From the NCBI GenBank assembly GCA_028565635.1, contig JAOXYB010038629.1:1-13377 (forward strand): DNA of 13,377 nucleotides. Reading direction: 5' to 3'. The notes under the pieces are model-generated. The model searched no databases. It was not told the DNA's origin and worked only from the letters and a program-made list of their open reading frames with translations. Position numbers and translations under genes: made by a program. Shown piece after piece: positions 8,701-13,377 of this stretch. Positions within the stretch are counted from its first letter, which is position 1. Each line of letters begins with the position of its first letter. Source of the stretch: Phoronis ovalis (taxonomy: Eukaryota; Phoronida; Phoronidae).

Positions 8701-9529
8701 GCGAGTGATCCGCACTGTATTTGTATCTGGTATATGCCAAACATAAGCGTGCCTATAGCGAATCACAAAACTGTAGGCGTGGCTAAATTGCTAGACTAGT
8801 TGTATCCAACGGGGATTCCGTCACATCTAAAAATAGATACAGCTTAATATTAATTAACAATGATATTTGTTGTTCTATTCATCTGCACTCCCATTAGATA
8901 TTTTTTTCCATACACTTGTGGTTGCTTTATTTACATAATTATATCCGGCGACTGTGCTGTTTCTATGTAATAATAAGATATGAACTCCTTATATATATAT
9001 ATGATGCCGGAAACTTAGATAATAATGTTGTAATTCATCTGTTACTGAAAGTTTATAAGACTGAGAAAATCCAAGTTGAGGGTGCCATACAGTCAAAAAC
9101 AGAATAATTGTTATAGACAAGGGATAAACAACTAAATGTCTCGGATCCACTGTACACACAACTCTGGCCAAGCGCAGGGAATTCTTTCACTGAATTTCCT
9201 ATGTACTGGACCAATGCATCCCATGTAATATAAGAATATATCCACTTGACTTAGTGTAGAAAAAGGGGTGCAGATCGAACTGTGTTTATAATTGCGTAGG
9301 CCGGGATGTGTTACAATCATAATCTGGTGTGCAAATCTCTGTGCAAATATATACAGGTGGCAAGCACAGTGTAAGTAGATGATGCGTTTAATTAATTACA
9401 AAATTAAACTTAATTTATACTGAAAGACAACTAATTAGACAGCATAAAGTGGTGGCTAGTAGAACTCCATGCGACCGCATAAACTGTAAATGTAGGCTGG
9501 AGATCGTTTTATTTTCTAAAATAAAAATA
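8701..9529. promoter_or_regulatory. Upstream flank of the ligand gene, possible proximal promoter
   Basis: No coding sequence is visible. The first 150 bp are less AT-rich than the surroundings and contain GC-containing words such as GTAGGCGTGGC (8773-8783, KLF/GLI-like) and GGGGATTCCG (8811-8820, an imperfect NF-kappaB-like half palindrome). These are single motif matches. Beyond about 8850 the sequence is AT-rich, with a short AT dinucleotide run near 8991-9003, and nothing else stands out. Confidence 0.3.
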
Positions 9530-9906
9530 CCTGGGAGGCGGGATACTTAAATATAATCTGTGGGTCATCATGCTCGTCGAAAAAAGCATCGAAAAAAGTA
9601 GTTAAGGATGTTCGATAATGGACCATTAGCAAGACATATGCCGAAATTGGTTACCTATCCAAGACTGGGATAAGTGAAAAAAGACAACGAAGTCTACGCA
9701 AGATGTATTCACCGAAGTTGGAATCCTATACAAAAACGGAAATTTTTCTAAGCAAGACCAGGGTTAAAAACTATACCATTTTTGGTCTAAATTGCTGATT
9801 TTCCTACCCTAAACGTGTTACGCGTCTGGTCCTCAAATAGACACGCTTTTCACTCATTTTTAGTTACGAACGTGATTATCCACATTTCATTTGAGTGCCC
9901 CCCGAG
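9530..9906. mobile_element. MITE-like element of the same terminal family, about 377 bp
   Basis: The left end reads CCTGGGAGGCGGGATACTTA and the right end, on the other strand, CTCGGGGGGCACTCAAATGA. The termini remain alignable for about 50 bp (GGGTCATCATGCTCGTCG against GGATAATCACGTTCGTAA). TCATGCTCGTC at 9568-9578 recurs exactly at 13335-13345 in the element at the right edge. The interior contains ACCCTAAACGTGTTACGCG, similar to modules in the relatives, and no transposase frame. Flanks TAAAAATA and GAAAAAAC match poorly, so the target duplication has decayed or the boundary is off by a base. Confidence 0.65.
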
Positions 9907-12235
9907 GAAAAAACGCGACATCTAATCTTCTTCTATAATTCATCTTTGGGCATTCACGTTCTCACACTCAAAGAGCAACATTGGTAAACCTCGTGTGTGA
10001 TATGTACTTAGAAACCACAACATGCATTTTGTTAAATTACATAAAGTGTAATTTGTTCTCTAGTGTATTAAAAAAAGAATACTTGATATGAAATGTATTA
10101 ACATTGTTCACTATTACTATGGCATTTGTGTAGTAAACATTTTAACATTTTTTCGTTGTTTGTATATAAACTTATAGGTCTATATAAACAGGCTGTTAAA
10201 TACACATTTACTTTTTGCACACTCATACTTCCGTATTTTATTTACATTTGTTGATGGAGAAAAAATTGCATGCATTCTTCTTATAGTAAGAACATTGTAA
10301 GAAGTAAATTCCAATCTATATGCTGAAGTTGCACCACCCACAAAACCGCAATTCACAATTCGGTAAACTGAGTAATAGAGTATTATGGTTACTATTACTA
10401 TGCACGCGTCCAGTCTACTTGCTAACAAGAAAAACAGATAACTTAAGTAACTTAATAGTACAAACAAACCTAGAATAATAAAAAAAAGCGAAATAAGCAT
10501 TAAAACTTACAGACTCATCTAGAGAAAATTTGCCAGAATATCGAAATTGCAGTTTATTGTGACGGTGATCGGCAACACCCTTGGAAGTTCCCGTTTGTAC
10601 TCCTTATTTTCTGTTGATTTATAACAGGCGAAATTCTAAGTTCATTTAACCACGTAGATATTGTCTTTGGGTGTTACGTTTTTAATGATTCATTTGAATA
10701 TTTTTTAATTGGTTTGAGCCTTTAGTTACTTTGCTCTCTTGAGCCAATATGAACACAGTGATTATAGCGGTTTATAGAACCATTTGTAGAGGTACCTAAC
10801 CGTTTTTCTCTACTCCCTTATTATTTGTAAAGCATGGAAATGTCCATGGACCATCGCTTTATAATTAGTTATAATAATGCACTAACAATTGATTATATGT
10901 TTTTTTGTTTATTTTCAATCAATTACTTTTTTATATGAAACACTAAGGTCCTGGTCATTGTGGTTACGCGCATGCATACATCATTATGCACCAGGGATAC
11001 ATTAATCCACAAACTGGGGATTTTTTTTAGCGTTTTACTGGTTTATGATTGATATTAATTAATATATATTTTATTCTGTGTCATAAGTTTTGTCATAATG
11101 AGCAAGAGCTGCTTTTTTGCTTGCTTTGAATAATTAATTTTGTATCTGCAATAGTAGATGGTCATCAATGCGAGAATCTACAAACTGAAAGTTGTATAGT
11201 TGCCTAACTCGTATTTGTAATTATATTCTGTTTCCTTATCTATTTGACGTATATAAACAAACGACTCCGTGTAGTAACGAAACAAAGTAAACTCATTTGA
11301 CCATCCCATATAACACGAAAACTATTTTTTTATCCGATTACCGGATCCGATCTTAATAATCTATCTTTCCGTATTTTTTATATTTATTTTTTTCATAGCA
11401 TGCAAACGTCATCATTACGAATTTTGCAAAATGTCCAAATACGAATTGACAAATCACGTCGTATCATTTATCTCATACCATTTGCAAATACCATATCAAA
11501 AAAAAATACCGCAAATTCATTAGTGGTTTGTTTCCCTCATTGTTCCCTCATTTTTGTTACCGTTAATTGTTATGACTCAAATACGTACGTATTACTATGG
11601 AATTACTAAGTAGTTCCTTTTCCCACGTTCAGGAAACCCGCTCACCCTGTCTCCATCATATATATCACACAGGAATATCAAAGGAAACAATTGCTTTGAT
11701 TACTTATTTAGGATCAACTATCCCATACCGCAGCAAAAACATGGCCTGTTGTCAATTATTAATCATCGGGAAACCTTGGCATACACCCTAAATCTTCACA
11801 TTAATTAAGAAGCACTTTTTGTCTCAGCAGCAGGTTTTGTTTAAGTAAAGGCAAAAACAAAGAAGTAAACAAATTATATACATAGCTTGATAATTTGCAT
11901 CAGTGATCCACATAAGGACATATAGTTTCAGAAGATAAATTACAACTTTTGATTCATGCATGACTGCATGAGTTTTGTAAAGTGAAATACACTAAAGTAT
12001 TAACTAAAAATGAAGTATGCCACGTTTTCCTAAGACAAATATATATAATTGTATAATTTAGTAAATTATGCAAATATATTACTACAATTTGAAAAGAAGT
12101 GCGACCCCCGTTATGGTATGTGGTACTATGTCCTTGATTCACTTTTTTATGACGTAACAAATAACGAAATCAGCGCGTCACATCTCGTTGTAAACGGTAG
12201 TAATATTTATATAATTCATTACATTATATAAGTAT
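9907..12235. other. AT-rich intergenic stretch without recognised genes
   Basis: I see no gene with recognisable protein similarity, no tRNA and no clear repeat pair here. The longest open frame (10180-10500, minus strand) is rich in hydrophobic codons expected from AT-rich DNA and shows no family motif. Homopolymer A/T tracts and palindromic ATTAATTAAT words are frequent. Confidence 0.5.
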
Positions 12236-12289
12236 ATTAATATTTATACAATTTAATAAATTCATTTATTAAATTGTATAAATATTAAT
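12236..12289. repeat. Perfect palindrome, 26-bp arms with 2-bp spacer
   Basis: The left arm 12236-12261 begins ATTAATATTTATACAATTTA. The right arm 12264-12289 is its exact reverse complement. Only TC lies between them. Composition is almost pure A/T. It would extrude a cruciform in DNA or a 26-bp hairpin in RNA. A small MITE-like palindrome or an AT-rich fragile site are both possible. Confidence 0.9.
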
Positions 12290-12383
12290 TTATAAATTGA
12301 AGAGAGAAAAATTCATATATTAGATAGATGTTTGTCCTTAGCAAATATCGAATAAACAAATATTGTGTGTGTGTACACCCGCT

Positions 12384-12610
12384 GTTGGCACATACTCGTT
12401 TAGCGTTAACCAATTTCGTTGAGCGCACCACCAGATCGTTTGACAATTTACTACTAATAATCCCCGAGCTCCGTTAGCCGGACATGCAATTATAAATTCA
12501 CTATGCACGCTAATGGAACTCGGGTAATACTTGTAATTTGTACGCATCTAACGATCTGGTGGCGCGCGCTCAACGAAATGGTTTCAAGTGTTAAACAAAT
12601 TTCTGCCAAT
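12384..12610. repeat. Long imperfect foldback (inverted-repeat) element, about 227 bp
   Basis: The outer arms contain TTGGCA (12385-12390) and TGCCAA (12604-12609). Next come AACCAATTTCGTTGAGCGC (12408-12426) against AACCATTTCGTTGAGCGCG read on the opposite strand from 12583, then CCACCAGATCGTTT against CCACCAGATCGTTA. The inner part also pairs: CCCCGAGCTCCGTTAGC against ACCCGAGTTCCATTAGC. Nearly the whole unit folds back around a centre near 12490-12500. It resembles a foldback MITE. Arm-to-arm differences are mostly substitutions and one small length change. No open frame and no convincing target duplication were found. Confidence 0.8.
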
Positions 12611-12872
12611 CAATATGTTTAGGGACCCATGCCTGGTGTAACTGAAAGTATATTTCCAAAGCAATTTTGTATGCAGCGCGACCCTGAAAAATGCTTCCAA
12701 ATCTTCAGTTTTAAGTCCCGCATTGTATAATTTTCAACCACAACATATTACCTAATTAACCCACACAACACTATATCGATCGAAGGACTTTTTCAAAACT
12801 GCGGGAAATTTCCGCATTCACCGAGATATATTGCCCACGTTGGATATTTTGTCATCAGTTTGATATATGGTG

Positions 12873-12973
12873 GATCAAAGTTAGGACATATAAAACTCTT
12901 GGAGTTTTATATATATCCTAGATCAAAGTAGTAAACAAAGAATTTGGTTGGCTTATCCTAGATCAAAGTAGTA
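12873..12973. repeat. Direct repeat, 20-bp unit at 40-bp spacing
   Basis: TATCCTAGATCAAAGTAGTA occurs exactly at 12914-12933 and 12954-12973. A shorter related copy, GATCAAAGTTAG, lies at 12873-12884. The first full copy overlaps the 3' arm of the hairpin at 12882-12920. Confidence 0.8.
12882..12920. repeat. Small hairpin
   Basis: ATATAAAACTC (12888-12898) and GAGTTTTATAT (12902-12912) are exact inverted copies with a 3-nt loop. After a small bulge the stem continues with TAGGA (12882-12886) pairing TCCTA (12916-12920). Confidence 0.7.
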
Positions 12974-13015
12974 TATAGGAATCAAGGATTACACAACATT
13001 AGAATGTGGCATCGT

Positions 13016-13075
13016 CCCGGGGGGGGGGCACTTCCATCCTTTTTATCGAACACTACTTTTCTATAGGGTCCCAGT
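13016..13075 (+). mobile_element. Left terminus of a G-rich MITE family, probably a fragment
   Basis: CCC followed by ten G, then CACTTCCAT, matches the outer end of the elements at 2227 and 13302. No opposite terminus in inverted orientation follows before the next left end at 13302, so this is either a broken copy or one into whose body the second element has inserted. The inner boundary is not defined. Confidence 0.5.
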
Positions 13076-13301
13076 TACTTTCAGAACATTATATTAAATT
13101 ATATGTTGACGGAAGATCAGACAATTAAAACAAGAAAGTGTTTTCATCTGTCTAATTTAGATATTACAATAATTATGTAGTGATGCGATATGTTTCATTG
13201 TTGAACCATGTTACGTTTTACACGAAATTATTGTATCTATTCGACATTCTATCTAGACACTAATACATACAGTCACGATCCCGTAATGTAAACACAAATG
13301 T

Positions 13302-13377
13302 CCCGGGGGGCTCACTTGAAAAAAAGTCGGGTACTCATGCTCGTCCGTAGGGTGCAAAATAAGCCCCTAAACGGGAA
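13302..13377 (+). mobile_element. Left part of a MITE of the same family, cut by the window end
   Basis: CCCGGGGGGCTCACTTGAAA starts the element, followed by GTCGGGTACTCATGCTCGTC, which shares TCATGCTCGTC exactly with the element at 9530 and GGGTACNCATG with the element at 2227. CCCCTAAACGGG near the end recalls the internal modules of its relatives. The right half lies outside the window. Confidence 0.65.

Noticed and set aside
8421-8708. 95-codon plus-strand frame opposite exon 1
   Set aside because: It is the antisense shadow of the ligand's signal peptide and prodomain exon and shows no independent similarity.
10180-10500. 106-codon minus-strand open frame with hydrophobic segments
   Set aside because: The hydrophobic residues are what A/T-rich codons give by chance. 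There is no family motif and no promoter or splice context that supports it. It is only slightly longer than other chance frames in the window.
12338-12547. 69-codon minus-strand frame
   Set aside because: It lies within the foldback inverted repeat and is explained by that structure.
1-13377. CRISPR array, bacterial operon or viral genome signals
   Set aside because: No regularly spaced repeats of CRISPR type, no ribosome-binding-site-led gene series and no viral polymerase or capsid motifs. The window is clearly animal nuclear DNA with a spliced gene.

Overview
This is an AT-rich stretch of an animal nuclear genome. It has long non-coding stretches, a GT-AG intron, a TATA-box promoter, a poly(A) signal and many short terminal-inverted-repeat elements. 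It carries one recognisable protein-coding gene, complete in the window and on the minus strand: a secreted TGF-beta superfamily ligand. Its mature domain is closest, by my reading, to the Panda / Maverick / GDF15-like group. That points to a bilaterian. An ambulacrarian such as a hemichordate is my best guess from the ligand type and the repeat style, but the sequence does not prove it and a lophotrochozoan is possible.

Gene layout, in transcription order (right to left): a TATA box at 8693-8700, a short 5' UTR, exon 1 (8302-8617; signal peptide and N-terminal prodomain), one phase-1 intron of 6760 bp (1542-8301), exon 2 (691-1541; rest of the prodomain, RNRR furin site and nine-cysteine mature ligand), then a 3' UTR of about 590 nt ending at an AATAAA at 124-129 with a GU-rich downstream element. 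The two exons join in frame and give 388 residues, a normal length for this superfamily, so no further exon is needed.

The intron (1542-8301) contains no other gene that I can support. It holds two complete MITE-like elements (2227-2532 and 6826-7121, the second with a near-perfect 8-bp target duplication), a Tc1/mariner-like terminus (4501-4560), a degenerate tRNA-like/SINE-like Pol III unit (5862-5978) and small tandem repeats.

The region upstream of the gene (8701-13377) has no recognisable coding sequence. It holds a third MITE of the same terminal family (9530-9906), a perfect 26-bp-arm palindrome (12236-12289), a long imperfect foldback (12384-12610), a small repeat/hairpin cluster (12873-12973), and two left termini of the G-rich MITE family at the right edge (13016 and 13302), the last running off the window.

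I do not see a previously undescribed multi-gene system. The points most worth following are the Panda/Maverick-type ligand with a cysteine-free prodomain, two Pumilio-type sites in its 3' UTR, a family of C/G-rich MITEs with hAT-like 8-bp duplications and internal TTAGGG-like hexamers, and the paired hairpin-forming segments at 12.2-12.6 kb.
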